A stretch of 64,000 nt of DNA from contig NZ_AP018827.1 in assembly GCF_003966695.1 (NCBI RefSeq), positions 558,001 through 622,000 on the forward strand, read 5' to 3'. Below are positions 27,340 through 36,551 of the stretch, in pieces. The translations under genes were made by a program, and so were the position numbers. Below the pieces are notes generated by a model, which saw only the letters and a program-made list of their open reading frames with translations, did not search any database and was not told the origin of the DNA. Source of the DNA: Asticcacaulis excentricus (GTDB taxonomy: Bacteria; Pseudomonadota; Alphaproteobacteria; Caulobacterales; Caulobacteraceae). Numbering within the stretch: position 1 is the first letter of the stretch; every line of letters begins with the position of its first letter.

Positions 27340-28194
27340 TCAGCTTCCGACAAGGTGCAGGATGTCGCGGCCCTGTGGCGGCTGAATCGGGCGCGCATTG
27401 GGGCCGGTCAGGCGCTGATAGGCATCTACCTGTTCCGGTGAAATCGAAAGCGGCGAGGCATAGACCAGCCAGGTGACCTTTTCCGTGCACGGCGGCGTGG
27501 TGAGCGAACCGGAATAGGCGTAAAACTCTTCGGTTGCCGGCATCAGGTCGCGCGCATTGACCAGCAGGTCGGGGATCAGGGCCGCCGGGCCCGGATCGGT
27601 CGGGAGCCACGTCCAGATGGGAGCCAGCATCGGGTCGGCCACGCCGACATCCGACAGGACGCCTATAACCAGCAGGTCGCCCTTGTCATTCTTATGCACA
27701 AAGTGGGTTTCGATGGCCGCGCGGTGACCGTCGATGGTGTGTTCGGACGGAGTGTGGAAATGGAACTGCACCAATTTGTAACGCACCCCGTCCATCACCA
27801 CACCGCCGCCGTCGGTCGGGGAGACCTGAATGGCGTGCCCCAGATTCTGGATCTTGGCCGGGGATGAGGTGTAATCGAGTGTCAGATTGACCGATTTGGG
27901 GGCCGCCACGCCGGTGAGGTTGATCGGCGACTGACGCGGGCCGGTTTTGCAGGCCTTGTTCTCAGTGCTCAGATCGCCCCAGTGCGCCGGGCCGTCATCG
28001 CCTTCGTAGCTCCAGTGACTGACGTCGCCCTTGGCTGCGCCGTGACCATCCCCGCCATGATCACCGCCGCCATGCTCGCCCGCGGCTTCGGCATGAGGAT
28101 CGCCGTGCTCCGCCTTGGGTTTGCCGCAGGACGACAGGCCCGCGCTCATCAGGGCAAAGGCAGCAACCGTAAACAGCAAAACAGGGCGGCGCAT
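27340..28194 (-). CDS. Alpha-class carbonic anhydrase, lipoprotein with His-rich N-terminus
   Basis: 284 residues. The signal ends in a lipobox (LSSC). Residues about 28-55 are a Gly/His/Asp-rich tail containing eight or so His. The alpha-CA domain then runs HWSYEGDDGPAHWGDL, KTGPRQSPINL, FHFHTPSEHTIDG and ETHFVHKN; the HFH pair and the His of ETHFVH are the three zinc ligands. YSGSLTTPPCTEKVTWLV supplies the substrate threonine and a conserved Cys. It interconverts CO2 and bicarbonate in the periplasm. The His-rich tail might buffer zinc for the active site, by inference. It lies between two unrelated genes with no clear operon partner. Confidence 0.93.
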   Translation of the reverse strand: MRRPVLLFTVAAFALMSAGLSSCGKPKAEHGDPHAEAAGEHGGGDHGGDGHGAAKGDVSHWSYEGDDGPAHWGDLSTENKACKTGPRQSPINLTGVAAPKSVNLTLDYTSSPAKIQNLGHAIQVSPTDGGGVVMDGVRYKLVQFHFHTPSEHTIDGHRAAIETHFVHKNDKGDLLVIGVLSDVGVADPMLAPIWTWLPTDPGPAALIPDLLVNARDLMPATEEFYAYSGSLTTPPCTEKVTWLVYASPLSISPEQVDAYQRLTGPNARPIQPPQGRDILHLVGS

Positions 28195-28286
28195 GGCGAA
28201 CTCGAATCGAGAGTGAGGATGTTCGATTCAATGCCGTAACAGGGTTAACGCAGTGTTCACTTTCGCCACTGATCCGCGTTTGAACC

Positions 28287-31220
28287 CTATTTTTTCCGCG
28301 CCCTGTGCCGGGCCAGAATGTCTTTCAGGTATTTGCCGGTCCACGATTTCGGATTGTCCGCTACCTTTTCCGGGGTGCCAAAGGCCACGATCTCGCCGCC
28401 GCCGTCGCCGCCTTCCGGGCCGAAGTCGAGCAGCCAGTCGGCCGTCTTGATGACGTCCAGATTGTGCTCGATCACCACGGTCGTGTTGCCGTGGTCGGTC
28501 AGTTCGTGCAGAACCTCCAGCAACTTGCGCGTATCCTCAAAGTGCAGACCCGTGGTCGGTTCGTCGAGAATATACAGGGTCTTGCCCGTGGCGCGTTTCG
28601 ACAACTCTTTCGACAGCTTGACGCGCTGCGCCTCGCCGCCCGACAGGGTCGTCGCCTGCTGACCGATCTTGATATAGCCCAGGCCGACGCGCTTTAGCGT
28701 CTCCAGCTTGTCACGGATGGACGGCACGGCCTTGAAGGCCTCAGCCCCTTCCTCGACCGTCATGTCCAGCACATCGGCGATGGAATGGCCCTTGAAGACG
28801 ATCTCCAGCGTCTCGCGGTTATAGCGCTTGCCCTTGCACACATCGCAGGTCACATAGACGTCGGGCAGGAAATGCATCTCGATCTTGATGACGCCGTCGC
28901 CCTGACAGGCTTCGCAGCGGCCACCCTTGACGTTGAAGGAGAAGCGCCCCGGTCCATAGCCGCGCGCCTTGGATTCCGGCAGACCGGCGTACCAGTCGCG
29001 GATCGGCCCGAAGGCCCCCGTATAGGTGGCCGGGTTGGAACGCGGCGTGCGGCCGATGGGCGACTGGTCGATCTCGACCACCTTGTCGAAAAATTCCAGC
29101 CCCTCGATCTTGTCATGAGCGGCGGGATTGGCCGAGGCATTGTTCAGCCGCCGCGCTGCCGCCTTGTGCAGGGTTTCGAGCGTAAAGGTCGATTTGCCAC
29201 CACCGGAAACGCCAGTAATGCAGGTCATGACCCCCACCGGGATTTCGCCAGTGACGTTTTTCAGATTGTTGCCGCGCGCCCCGATGACCTTGAGCATCTT
29301 CTTCTTGTTGATGGGACGGCGCTCATTGTCCGTATCCTTCGAAAAGTAGAGGGGGATTTCGCGTTTGCCGGTCAAATATTGCCCGGTCAGGGAGTTGGCA
29401 TTGGCCTTGATGTCTTCGGGCGTGCCTTCGGCCACCACCTGACCGCCGTGCACACCCGCTGCCGGCCCCATGTCGATCACATAGTCGGCGGTAAGGATGG
29501 CGTCTTCGTCGTGTTCGACCACCAGAACCGAATTACCCAAATCACGCAGGCCTTTCAGGCTGTCGAGCAGGCGGTCATTGTCGCGTTGATGCAGGCCGAT
29601 AGACGGTTCATCCAACACGTAGAGCACACCGGTCAGGCCCGAACCAATCTGCGACGCCAGACGGATACGCTGGCTTTCGCCGCCCGACAGGGTGCCGGAA
29701 TTGCGCGACAGGTTGAGATAGTCGAGCCCGACCGCATTGAGGAAGTTCAGGCGGTCGAGAATTTCTTTCAGGATGCGCCGCGCAATATCCATCTGCTTTT
29801 CCGTCAGATGGTTTTGCAGATCTGCAAACCAGTCGTGCGCCTTCTTGATCGACAGACCGGAGATTTCGGCGATGTCCTTCGCATTGACCTTGACGGCCAG
29901 GGCTTCGGGCTTGAGGCGCTTGCCGGCGCAGGCTTCACACGGGGTTTCGGCCTGATAACGGCTCAGGTCCTCGCGCACCCACGACGAGTCGGTTTCGCGG
30001 TAGCGACGCTCCATATTGGGGATGACGCCTTCGAACGGCTTGGTCACGTCATAGCGCCGCGAGCCGTCCTGATAGACGAACTTGATCTTTTCCGAACCGG
30101 ACCCCAGCAGGATCACGTCCTGCGCTTCCGGCGTCAGGGCGCGCCATTTGGTGTCCATCTTGAAGCCGTAATGCGCGGACAGGGCTTCAAGCGTCTGCGC
30201 GTAGAGCGGCGAGGGGCCCTTGGCCCACGGCGAAATGGCCCCGTCCTTGAGGCTTAACGACTCATCGGGCACGATCAGCGAGCGGTCAAAGGTCAGCTTA
30301 ACCCCCAGCCCGTCACAGGTCGGACAGGCGCCGAAGGGGTTGTTGAACGAGAACAGGCGCGGCTCGATCTCGGCAATGGTAAAGCCGGACACCGGGCAGG
30401 CGAATTTTTCTGAAAAGATCAGGCGCTTCGGCTCGGTTTCCCCTTCCGCCACATCGGCATATTCGGCGATGGCCAGACCGTCGGCCAGCCGAAGCGCCGT
30501 TTCCAGACTGTCGGCCAGACGTTGCATCAGCCCGCCCTTCACGACCACGCGATCCACTACGACGTCGATATCGTGCTTGTATTTCTTGTCGAGCTTGGGG
30601 GCGTCTTCGATGGCGTAATACTGACCGTCGATTTTCAGGCGCTGAAAGCCCTGACGCTGAAGGTCGGCGATTTCTTTCTTGTATTCACCCTTGCGCCCCC
30701 GCACGAAGGGGGCCAGCAGCAACAGGCGCGTCCCTTCGGGCAGGGCCATGATCTTATCGACCATCTGCGAAATGGTCTGGCTTTCGATGGGCAGGCCCGT
30801 GGCGGGCGAATAGGGTACGCCGGTGCGCGCCCACAGAAGGCGCATATAGTCGTGGATTTCCGTTACCGTACCGACGGTTGAACGAGGATTTTTGGAGGTC
30901 GTTTTCTGCTCGATGGAAATAGCTGGCGACAGGCCTTCGATCAGGTCCACATCGGGCTTCGACATCAGCTCAAGGAATTGCCGTGCATAGGCCGACAGCG
31001 ACTCGACGTAGCGACGCTGCCCCTCAGCATAGATAGTATCAAAGGCCAGTGACGACTTGCCCGATCCCGACAGGCCGGTGAGCACCACCAGCTTGCCGCG
31101 CGGAATATCGACATCGACGCCCTTGAGATTATGCTCACGCGCGCCGCGCACCTTGATGAAGCCCTGCATCAGGTTTGAGCTGCTCATCAGCATATCCTTG
31201 TCGTGTCCGCTATCGGCCAT
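28287..31220 (-). CDS. uvrA: Excinuclease ABC subunit UvrA
   Basis: 977 residues, full length for UvrA. Two ABC ATPase modules are visible: Walker A motifs GLSGSGKSS (about residue 50) and GVSGGGKST (about 660), and signatures [19 protein letters not shown] and [18 protein letters not shown]. Zinc modules are [14 protein letters not shown] and CEACQGDG with [10 protein letters not shown]; the first zinc site lacks its leading pair (CPVSG), a frequent variant. UvrA dimers find bulky DNA damage and load UvrB. The true start may be one of the Met residues at 3-18, since [19 protein letters not shown] precedes the conserved [15 protein letters not shown]. No LexA box was recognised upstream. Confidence 0.97.
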   Translation of the reverse strand: MADSGHDKDMLMSSSNLMQGFIKVRGAREHNLKGVDVDIPRGKLVVLTGLSGSGKSSLAFDTIYAEGQRRYVESLSAYARQFLELMSKPDVDLIEGLSPAISIEQKTTSKNPRSTVGTVTEIHDYMRLLWARTGVPYSPATGLPIESQTISQMVDKIMALPEGTRLLLLAPFVRGRKGEYKKEIADLQRQGFQRLKIDGQYYAIEDAPKLDKKYKHDIDVVVDRVVVKGGLMQRLADSLETALRLADGLAIAEYADVAEGETEPKRLIFSEKFACPVSGFTIAEIEPRLFSFNNPFGACPTCDGLGVKLTFDRSLIVPDESLSLKDGAISPWAKGPSPLYAQTLEALSAHYGFKMDTKWRALTPEAQDVILLGSGSEKIKFVYQDGSRRYDVTKPFEGVIPNMERRYRETDSSWVREDLSRYQAETPCEACAGKRLKPEALAVKVNAKDIAEISGLSIKKAHDWFADLQNHLTEKQMDIARRILKEILDRLNFLNAVGLDYLNLSRNSGTLSGGESQRIRLASQIGSGLTGVLYVLDEPSIGLHQRDNDRLLDSLKGLRDLGNSVLVVEHDEDAILTADYVIDMGPAAGVHGGQVVAEGTPEDIKANANSLTGQYLTGKREIPLYFSKDTDNERRPINKKKMLKVIGARGNNLKNVTGEIPVGVMTCITGVSGGGKSTFTLETLHKAAARRLNNASANPAAHDKIEGLEFFDKVVEIDQSPIGRTPRSNPATYTGAFGPIRDWYAGLPESKARGYGPGRFSFNVKGGRCEACQGDGVIKIEMHFLPDVYVTCDVCKGKRYNRETLEIVFKGHSIADVLDMTVEEGAEAFKAVPSIRDKLETLKRVGLGYIKIGQQATTLSGGEAQRVKLSKELSKRATGKTLYILDEPTTGLHFEDTRKLLEVLHELTDHGNTTVVIEHNLDVIKTADWLLDFGPEGGDGGGEIVAFGTPEKVADNPKSWTGKYLKDILARHRARKK

Positions 31221-31424
31221 TACGCATATCCATCCGGGGAGGCAATTCCACCATATAGGTATAATGGCGGCGTCGAAAAAGTGTCAGCAGAGGTTTGCGG
31301 GTTCACTGCCTGATTTGCGGAGGGGGCGCAAGAACGTTTTGCGAACGCTTTTGTAAAAACTGTGACCGTGGCCCGCCTCGCAAAGGCCGGAATGTTTCGT
31401 TCAACTGGCAGAGACGGGGGCAGC

Positions 31425-32006
31425 ATGGCGCATCACATCATTCAATGGCGACACGTGGGGCTGGCAGCGCTGATCGTCGTCGCGGCGCATCTGGTGCTGG
31501 CTCTGTTGTTCATGATGTCACGGCGTGAGGACACCACGGTCGAGTCCCCCGTCATTACCGAGATAGGCTTTGTGCCACCTGTGCTCATCCGTAAGGGGCC
31601 CCGGCCCGAAAAGTCGGTGCGCCGGACGCGATCGGCGTCCCATCGTCAGGAGACTTTCAATGATGCCCCCTCAGAGGTCGCGCCCCTGACTGCCGTTAGG
31701 GGAGAGCCGCCGCCCGAACCGGCTGATGCGGTGTCGCGTGAGACCCTGGGGGCGACCTTGCGACACGCTCAGGCCTGTCGCCGGGCCTTGATGGAGGGCA
31801 GCGTCCTGCCGCCGGACTGTCCGGCGCGCGGCGAGGGGATAAGCCGCCCCTTGCCCGTAAAACCCGGAGATCAGCCCTATTGGGACAAGCAGATCAACGA
31901 CAATGCTTTCCGGCGTCGCTACAAGAGCGAACCGGGCAACACCGAATATTGGCAAAGGGTCAATCGCAGTCGCTCTGACCCACAAAGACACACCCCGCAG
32001 GAGTGA
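31425..32006 (+). CDS. Hypothetical single-span membrane protein
   Basis: 193 residues if translation begins at ATG 31425 (GGGGGCAG upstream); ATG 31392 with a weaker site is possible. One membrane helix near the N-terminus (VGLAALIVVAAHLVLALLFMMS) leaves a periplasmic tail with no recognisable domain. The tail is rich in Arg and Pro and contains two Cys (QACRRALMEGSVLPPDCPARG), then PYWDKQINDNAFRRRYKSEPGN. The pattern resembles small proteins in Caulobacterales of unknown function. It is divergent from uvrA and convergent with the TadE/G-like gene (2-base gap). Confidence 0.6.
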   Translation: MAHHIIQWRHVGLAALIVVAAHLVLALLFMMSRREDTTVESPVITEIGFVPPVLIRKGPRPEKSVRRTRSASHRQETFNDAPSEVAPLTAVRGEPPPEPADAVSRETLGATLRHAQACRRALMEGSVLPPDCPARGEGISRPLPVKPGDQPYWDKQINDNAFRRRYKSEPGNTEYWQRVNRSRSDPQRHTPQE

Positions 32007-32008
32007 AC

Positions 32009-33211
32009 CTATTTCAACAGGCGTATGTTGGTCAGAGCCCCACTGGTACCGGAAGAGGCGGTAATGGGTTCAAGGTTCCAGGTGGTATTGTTCAGGATCA
32101 GCCGGTTCATCACCATCGACAGCTTGTCGCTGCTCATTTTTGATTGCGCATTGAAAGTGACGTTGCGGCTGGGTAGCCAGATTACGCCGTCCATATGGTT
32201 GGCCACGGCGTTGTTGAAGATAAAATCCGTCTTGGCCAGACCCGGCTTTTCAAAGAACAGCAGGTTTTTGTATGTGCCCGTGTCGGGCGCGGTCAGGTCG
32301 GCGGAAATGCCGGAGTTGAACTGGATTTTCGAGGTGTCCTCGAAATAGAAGGTCACGCCCTTGCCCGTCCACGTCCCGCCATTGACGTTCCAGCCGCCGT
32401 TGCGGATGACGTACAGGCCGGGAGCAAAGCTGACCGCAGCCGACGAATTGTTGAAATTGAACCAGCCGCAATAGACACCGGGGCTGAGGCTCACGCTGCT
32501 GGTGTTATAGTTGCCGTTTGACATCGTGCACGGCGTGCTGGCCACAGTCGGGATAAGCGCCGCCCACTGATCGGCAACAGTGGGGCACGACAGGCTCAGG
32601 CGATCCACCGTCGTTGAGTTACGAATGACATTGCTGCCTTCGATGCACACCTTCTTGAAGTTCAGGCTGGAGCCTGAATTGAAGATGGCGGCCGGATTGC
32701 CCTTTGAACGCACCTGAATTTCGCAGTTGGGGGCGGTTATTTTGGCGCCGGAATTGACCAGCAGCGCCTGACTGCCCGACGGGTCAAGAACCTGAATACA
32801 GGGGCCCTGACTGCTGGCCTTGCCGATGGCCGTGGCGGTGACGCTGATTTTGAAGCTGGAAATACCCAGCAGACCCAGCAGGACCGTCGGGCTGTCATAG
32901 ACGGCCGTGCCGGTCAGCGTGGTCTGGTCCGTAACGTATTTGGGGGTGACGCTCATCGATGCCGGCAGGTTCGATTTGAATATGCGCGTCGCCGCGTCAC
33001 TGCGTTGCGACTGTTCCTGACGCAGTCCCCCCAGCACGGAGGCGTCCATGGCGTCCTGTAACTGCGCCCTGACGGAATAGGCCGCGTGGATATCGACAGC
33101 GCCTCCGACGGCTCCCGCGACGGCCATCAGAGACAGAGCGAAGGCAAGGGTCGTATTCCCGCCCTTATGCGAAACATAAGGTTGAAGGCACGTGACAAGG
33201 GGTGCAAACAT
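32009..33211 (-). CDS. TadE/TadG-like pilus-assembly family protein
   Basis: 400 residues with AGGAAG well placed upstream. The N-terminus (GGNTTLAFALSLMAVAGAVGGAVDIHAAYSVRAQLQDAMDASVLGG) is the TadE/G-like domain: a short leader, one membrane helix and a pilin-like heptad pattern. The remaining 330 residues form Ser/Asn/Thr-rich beta structure (AIFNSGSSLNF, GNYNTSSVSLSPGVYCGWFNF, DGVIWLPSRNVTFNAQ), suggesting a beta-solenoid or sandwich outside the membrane, with no von Willebrand domain. The Flp/Tad genes themselves are not in the window, so it is an orphan of that system. It may be a minor pseudopilin or surface protein, by inference. Confidence 0.78.
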   Translation of the reverse strand: MFAPLVTCLQPYVSHKGGNTTLAFALSLMAVAGAVGGAVDIHAAYSVRAQLQDAMDASVLGGLRQEQSQRSDAATRIFKSNLPASMSVTPKYVTDQTTLTGTAVYDSPTVLLGLLGISSFKISVTATAIGKASSQGPCIQVLDPSGSQALLVNSGAKITAPNCEIQVRSKGNPAAIFNSGSSLNFKKVCIEGSNVIRNSTTVDRLSLSCPTVADQWAALIPTVASTPCTMSNGNYNTSSVSLSPGVYCGWFNFNNSSAAVSFAPGLYVIRNGGWNVNGGTWTGKGVTFYFEDTSKIQFNSGISADLTAPDTGTYKNLLFFEKPGLAKTDFIFNNAVANHMDGVIWLPSRNVTFNAQSKMSSDKLSMVMNRLILNNTTWNLEPITASSGTSGALTNIRLLK

Positions 33212-33303
33212 GGTTCACTTCCTGATGATTGCCACCATTGGTAGCGCACCCTTGTGAACACATGCTTAAGCTACGCCGGAAAAATGACACCGGTTTCTGA
33301 ATA

Positions 33304-33744
33304 TTATGCCTTGAAGCCGTAGTTCAGCGACTGAGGCGTGCGATCCTTGATAGAGGCGCCGGGGCCATAGGTCAGGCTGGGTTTACGCGTTTCGTTCAGC
33401 GAGTCGGCTATGGCCTTCATCAGCCCTTCGGAGATGGTCTTGGCGGCCTCGACGGCACGGGCATGGCGTTCCGATATGGCCACAAAGGCTTCGGTGGCCT
33501 TGCGCAGGCTTTGTTTGTGGGCGGCGCTCAGTCCTGTCAGACGTGACGGATCGGCCTTGAGGCGGGCGCTTTCCTGACGATACAGGGCCGACAGGCTGCG
33601 CGTCTCTTCGACCGACTCGCGGATATCGAGCGGACGGTGCGCCTCAAGCGCCTCGGTTTCATCGCTCAGGCGTTCGGTCAGGCGCTCGGTGAGAACCAGA
33701 AGCTGCGCAGCGTAGTCATCGGCGTCGCGGGCGGAAATGCTCAT
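33304..33744 (-). CDS. flbY: Flagellar protein FlbY-like (FlgN-type helical protein)
   Basis: 146 residues, almost wholly helical and charged, with heptads (LLVLTERLTERLSDETEALEAHRPLDIRESVEETRSLSALYRQESARLK). This is the fold pattern of FlgN-type chaperones, and the last residues are GPGASIKDRTPQSLNYGFKA. Its start overlaps the end of flgJ/cheL by 4 bases (ATGA). In Caulobacter the flgI operon is flgI-cheL-flbY and this order is reproduced exactly here, which is the main basis for the name. Its probable job is in flagellar assembly or gene regulation; direct function is not shown by sequence. Confidence 0.75.
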   Translation of the reverse strand: MSISARDADDYAAQLLVLTERLTERLSDETEALEAHRPLDIRESVEETRSLSALYRQESARLKADPSRLTGLSAAHKQSLRKATEAFVAISERHARAVEAAKTISEGLMKAIADSLNETRKPSLTYGPGASIKDRTPQSLNYGFKA

Positions 33745-34046
33745 GAGTGCGCCTCCTGTAGGGCAAGCAGTTGTTTCTGGACCTGAGCGGAAATACCGAC
33801 ACCGCCGGATTTCACCACCTGACCGGCCAGAGCGTCGAGATAGACGGAGCGAAAAGCCTCCTCACCTTCGCCGCCGCCGAACATGCCGTCGGTCGAAAGA
33901 CCTTCGAACATGGGTTTCAGCATCTGGGAAATGACCATATCTTCAAAGTCATCGCCGACCTTTTTCGGGTCGCGGGTCTTCTGTTGAGACAGTGAAAACG
34001 GCTTGGCGTCTACGGGGTTTGCGACAGTTTTATCCAAAGGGCTCAT
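33741..34046 (-). CDS. cheL: Rod-binding protein, FlgJ N-terminal domain (CheL)
   Basis: 101 residues. DFEDMVISQMLKPMFEGLSTDGMFGGGEGEEAFRSVYLDALAGQVVKSGGVGISAQVQKQLL matches the rod-binding N-terminal domain of FlgJ (family Rod-binding). The muramidase domain of gammaproteobacterial FlgJ is absent, as usual in alphaproteobacteria, where rod penetration uses a separate lytic transglycosylase. In Caulobacter this gene is called cheL. It lies 5 bases after the flgI stop and overlaps flbY by 4 bases, giving one compact operon. It would assist rod assembly in the periplasm. Confidence 0.88.
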   Translation of the reverse strand: MSPLDKTVANPVDAKPFSLSQQKTRDPKKVGDDFEDMVISQMLKPMFEGLSTDGMFGGGEGEEAFRSVYLDALAGQVVKSGGVGISAQVQKQLLALQEAHS

Positions 34047-34051
34047 GGGAA

Positions 34052-35164
34052 TTACATCACCTCAATATCGCCTTGCAGCGCGCCGGAGGCCTTGATGGTT
34101 TGCAGAATGGAGATCATGTCGCGCGGGCTGACGCCAAGTGCATTCAGACCATTGACCAGATCGCCAAGTGAGGAGGTTTCTTTAAGCTCATAGAGCCGTT
34201 TCCCCTTTTCCTCTTCGACGCTGACCGAACTGTCGGGGACGGCTGTGGTCTGGCCTTGCGAGAAGGGGGCTGGTTGGCTGACGAAGGGGCGCTCATCAAC
34301 ACGGATGGTCAGATTGCCCTGCGCGATGGCGACGCGCGAGACGCGGACGTTTTCGCCGATGACGATGACGCCATTGACCTCATCAATGACTACCTTGGCC
34401 GGGGTATCGACGGTAACCGGCATTTGTTCAATGGCCGTAATGAAGCTCATCATGTTCATTTCCGGCCGATTGCGCACCGACACCACGGTCGGGTTGTCGG
34501 CAAAGGCTGTGCCGGGATAGGCCTTATTGACCGTATCGGCGATACGCTTGGCCGTGGTGAAATCGGGGTTTTTCAGCGTCAGGCGCACAATGGGCATGGC
34601 ATTGAAGTCAAAGCCCGTCTCACGTTCGATAATGCCGCCTGAGGCGATGCGCCCGGCGGTCGGCACGCCCCTGGTGACCGAGGAGCCCGAAGCCCCGCCC
34701 GCAGATACGGAACCGGTTTGTATAGAGCCTTGCGCCGCCGCGTAAACTTCGCCGTCGGCCCCCAGAAGCGGCGTTACCAGAAGGGTGCCGCCCAGCAGGC
34801 TCTTGGCGTCGCCCATGGCTGAGACGGTGACATCAATGCGCGCACCGGGCGCCGCAAAGGGCGGCAGTTCGGCTGTGACTATGACCACGGCGGCATTTTT
34901 GGTATTCAGCGACGCGTCGCGGATATTGACGTCCAGCCGCCCCATCATGCTTTCCATGGTCTGCTTCAGCATGGGGGCGTTGCGCACTGTGTCGCCTGTG
35001 CCGTTAAGACCGAGAACGAGGCCGTAGCCAACAAGCTGGTTCTTGCGCACGCCTTCAATATCAACAATGTCCTTGATGCGCGACGCGGCCGCGGCTTCGC
35101 AAGCCCCGAGGACCGGCGCGCAAAGCGACAATAAGGTAGCGAGGGCGGCAATCAGAAGGCGCAT
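34052..35164 (-). CDS. flgI: Flagellar P-ring protein FlgI
   Basis: 370 residues from ATG 35164, chosen because it gives a normal signal peptide (MRLLIAALATLLSLCAPVLG); an ATG 30 bases upstream adds ten non-signal residues. The mature protein starts with RIKDIVDIEGVRKNQLVGYGLVLGLNGTGDT, diagnostic of FlgI. LPPFAAPGARIDVTVSAMGDAKSLLGGTLLVTPLLGADGEVYA and the C-terminal TSSLGDLVNGLNALGVSPRDMISILQTIKASGALQGDIEVM follow. FlgI forms the P-ring bushing around the rod in the peptidoglycan layer. It is divergent from fliX, an arrangement also known from Caulobacter. No sigma-54 promoter was recognised in the 250-base gap. Confidence 0.97.
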   Translation of the reverse strand: MRLLIAALATLLSLCAPVLGACEAAAASRIKDIVDIEGVRKNQLVGYGLVLGLNGTGDTVRNAPMLKQTMESMMGRLDVNIRDASLNTKNAAVVIVTAELPPFAAPGARIDVTVSAMGDAKSLLGGTLLVTPLLGADGEVYAAAQGSIQTGSVSAGGASGSSVTRGVPTAGRIASGGIIERETGFDFNAMPIVRLTLKNPDFTTAKRIADTVNKAYPGTAFADNPTVVSVRNRPEMNMMSFITAIEQMPVTVDTPAKVVIDEVNGVIVIGENVRVSRVAIAQGNLTIRVDERPFVSQPAPFSQGQTTAVPDSSVSVEEEKGKRLYELKETSSLGDLVNGLNALGVSPRDMISILQTIKASGALQGDIEVM

Positions 35165-35414
35165 ACGCGTATCCACACAAAGGGCATTAACCATGTTTAG
35201 GTGTCTGCGAAATCTGTGCCAGATGAAAAATCTCTAAAAGTCAGAGGCTTGAGCTTCACGCGCTGGGGCGGGGGAAAAATCTGCCGGGCCGTTAAGGGCT
35301 TGGAAACCACGGGCAGGCAAATACTCACCGCCTGTACACCCTTAGAAGAGGGTTTCGCGTCTTTATCGCCAGAACGGCCCCGACATGACCATACCACCGC
35401 TGAATGGGGCAAGC

Positions 35415-35837
35415 ATGATCAAGATCAACGGACCGGCCGGACCGACCACTGTGGGCGGAGGCAATGCGCCGCGCCGCGCGTCAGGCGGCTTTTCGCTGAA
35501 CGGGTCATCCGAAACAAAGTCAAGCGCGTCCGCGGCCTCGGTGTCGCAGGCCCTGTCTCTGGGCGGCATTGATGCGCTGCTGGCCTTGCAGGCCGAAGAC
35601 GACGTGCTTCAGGGCCGCCGCCGCCGTCAGATCAAACGCTCTCAGGATATTCTGGAAGCGCTGGAAGAGTTGAAACTGGCGCTTCTGGGCGGCACCATAG
35701 ATGACGGCGCGCTTTTATCGCTGCAAAAGATGATCGAGCTTCAGCGCGAAGAGGTCGAGGATCAGGGGCTGCAAAGCGTGCTCAACGAAATCGAAACCCG
35801 TGCCTATGTCGAACTGGCCAAGCGCCGGCTGATGTAA
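35415..35837 (+). CDS. fliX: Flagellar assembly regulator FliX
   Basis: 140 residues from ATG 35415, which precedes MIKINGPAG as in Caulobacter-type FliX; ATG 35385 is an alternative. A flexible Ser/Ala-rich N-terminus is followed by a helical domain, RRRRQIKRSQDILEALEELKLALLGG, and the conserved end NEIETRAYVELAKRRLM. In Caulobacter FliX couples completion of the early flagellar structure to activity of the sigma-54 activator FlbD. It is divergent from flgI and followed by dksA. The gene is restricted to Caulobacterales and close relatives, which supports the taxonomic placement. Confidence 0.92.
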   Translation: MIKINGPAGPTTVGGGNAPRRASGGFSLNGSSETKSSASAASVSQALSLGGIDALLALQAEDDVLQGRRRRQIKRSQDILEALEELKLALLGGTIDDGALLSLQKMIELQREEVEDQGLQSVLNEIETRAYVELAKRRLM

Positions 35838-35862
35838 ATTCCCCTCTGACGCGAAGCCTGTG

Positions 35863-35890
35863 CGATGGTGGCGTGTGCGCTGCACCATCG
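35863..35890 (+). terminator. Hairpin after fliX, possible terminator
   Basis: An 8-base-pair stem (CGATGGTG / CACCATCG) with a 12-base loop lies 25 bases after the fliX stop. There is no T-run after it, so intrinsic termination is doubtful. The rest of the 247-base gap up to dksA has a second small hairpin (CCCTG/CAGGG near 35986-36001) but no gene. Confidence 0.4.
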
Positions 35891-36084
35891 AAACCCCGTT
35901 AGAGTAAAGAAAACGTGATTGTTCACGGGTGATTCCACGGGTATAAGCCGCGCCATCGGACCCGCGCTGTCACGTCCATATGGGGCCCTGTTCTTGCAGG
36001 GAGGGACGTAGCGGCAGGTAACGTCTCAATTCGGGGCTAAAACCAAGGGTGCCGACAAACAATGTCATGGGGTGTGGTGCAAAG

Positions 36085-36516
36085 ATGAGCGCTGTCGAGC
36101 TTTCCAAATCCGATACCGATGCCTATCGTCCCAAGGACGACGAAGACTACATGAATGAGCGTCAGCTCGCCTATTTCCGCAAAAAACTGATCTCGTGGAA
36201 GACGGAAATCCTGGCCGGGTCGAAAGAAACCGTTTCGGTCATGCAGAAGGAAACGGAAAACCACCCCGATCTGGTGGACAGGGCCTCTTCGGAAGCCGAC
36301 CGCGCGCTGGAACTGCGGACCCGCGACCGTCAGCGCAAGCTGATCTCCAAGATCGACGAAGCCATCGCTCGTATCGATGACGGCTCTTACGGCTTCTGCG
36401 AAGAGACGGGTGAGCCGATTGGTCTGGGGCGGCTTGAGGCGCGCCCGACCGCGACCCTGTCTATCGAAGCGCAGGAACGCCACGAACGTTCCGAGCGTGT
36501 TCATCGCGATGATTGA
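36085..36516 (+). CDS. dksA: RNA polymerase-binding protein DksA, single-Cys type
   Basis: 143 residues from ATG 36085 (a GTG 36 bases upstream gives a non-conserved extension). The long coiled-coil (ERQLAYFRKKLISWKTEILAG through LELRTRDRQRKLISKIDEALARIDDG-like) carries the tip DRASSEADRALE with the acidic residues that enter the polymerase secondary channel. The globular end YGFCEETGEPIGLGRLEARPTATLSIEAQERHE has only one Cys of the usual four, so the zinc finger is incomplete; this is common in alphaproteobacterial DksA and akin to zinc-independent DksA2. It modulates transcription together with ppGpp. It follows fliX on the same strand and ends at a strong terminator. Confidence 0.95.
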   Translation: MSAVELSKSDTDAYRPKDDEDYMNERQLAYFRKKLISWKTEILAGSKETVSVMQKETENHPDLVDRASSEADRALELRTRDRQRKLISKIDEAIARIDDGSYGFCEETGEPIGLGRLEARPTATLSIEAQERHERSERVHRDD

Positions 36517-36523
36517 GTAAAGG

Positions 36524-36550
36524 AAAAGGCGCTTGAACAGCGCCTTTTTT
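36524..36550 (+). terminator. Rho-independent terminator after dksA
   Basis: A 10-base-pair stem (AAAAGGCGCT / AGCGCCTTTT) with a 5-base loop and a run of T residues begins 7 bases after the stop codon. Confidence 0.93.
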
Positions 36551-36551
36551 G

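Noticed and set aside
28785-30257. 490-codon frame opposite uvrA
   Set aside because: Shadow of uvrA; no start signal or domain.
35165-35414. Sigma-54 promoter between flgI and fliX
   Set aside because: Looked for TGGC-N8-TGC type elements on both strands and found no convincing match.
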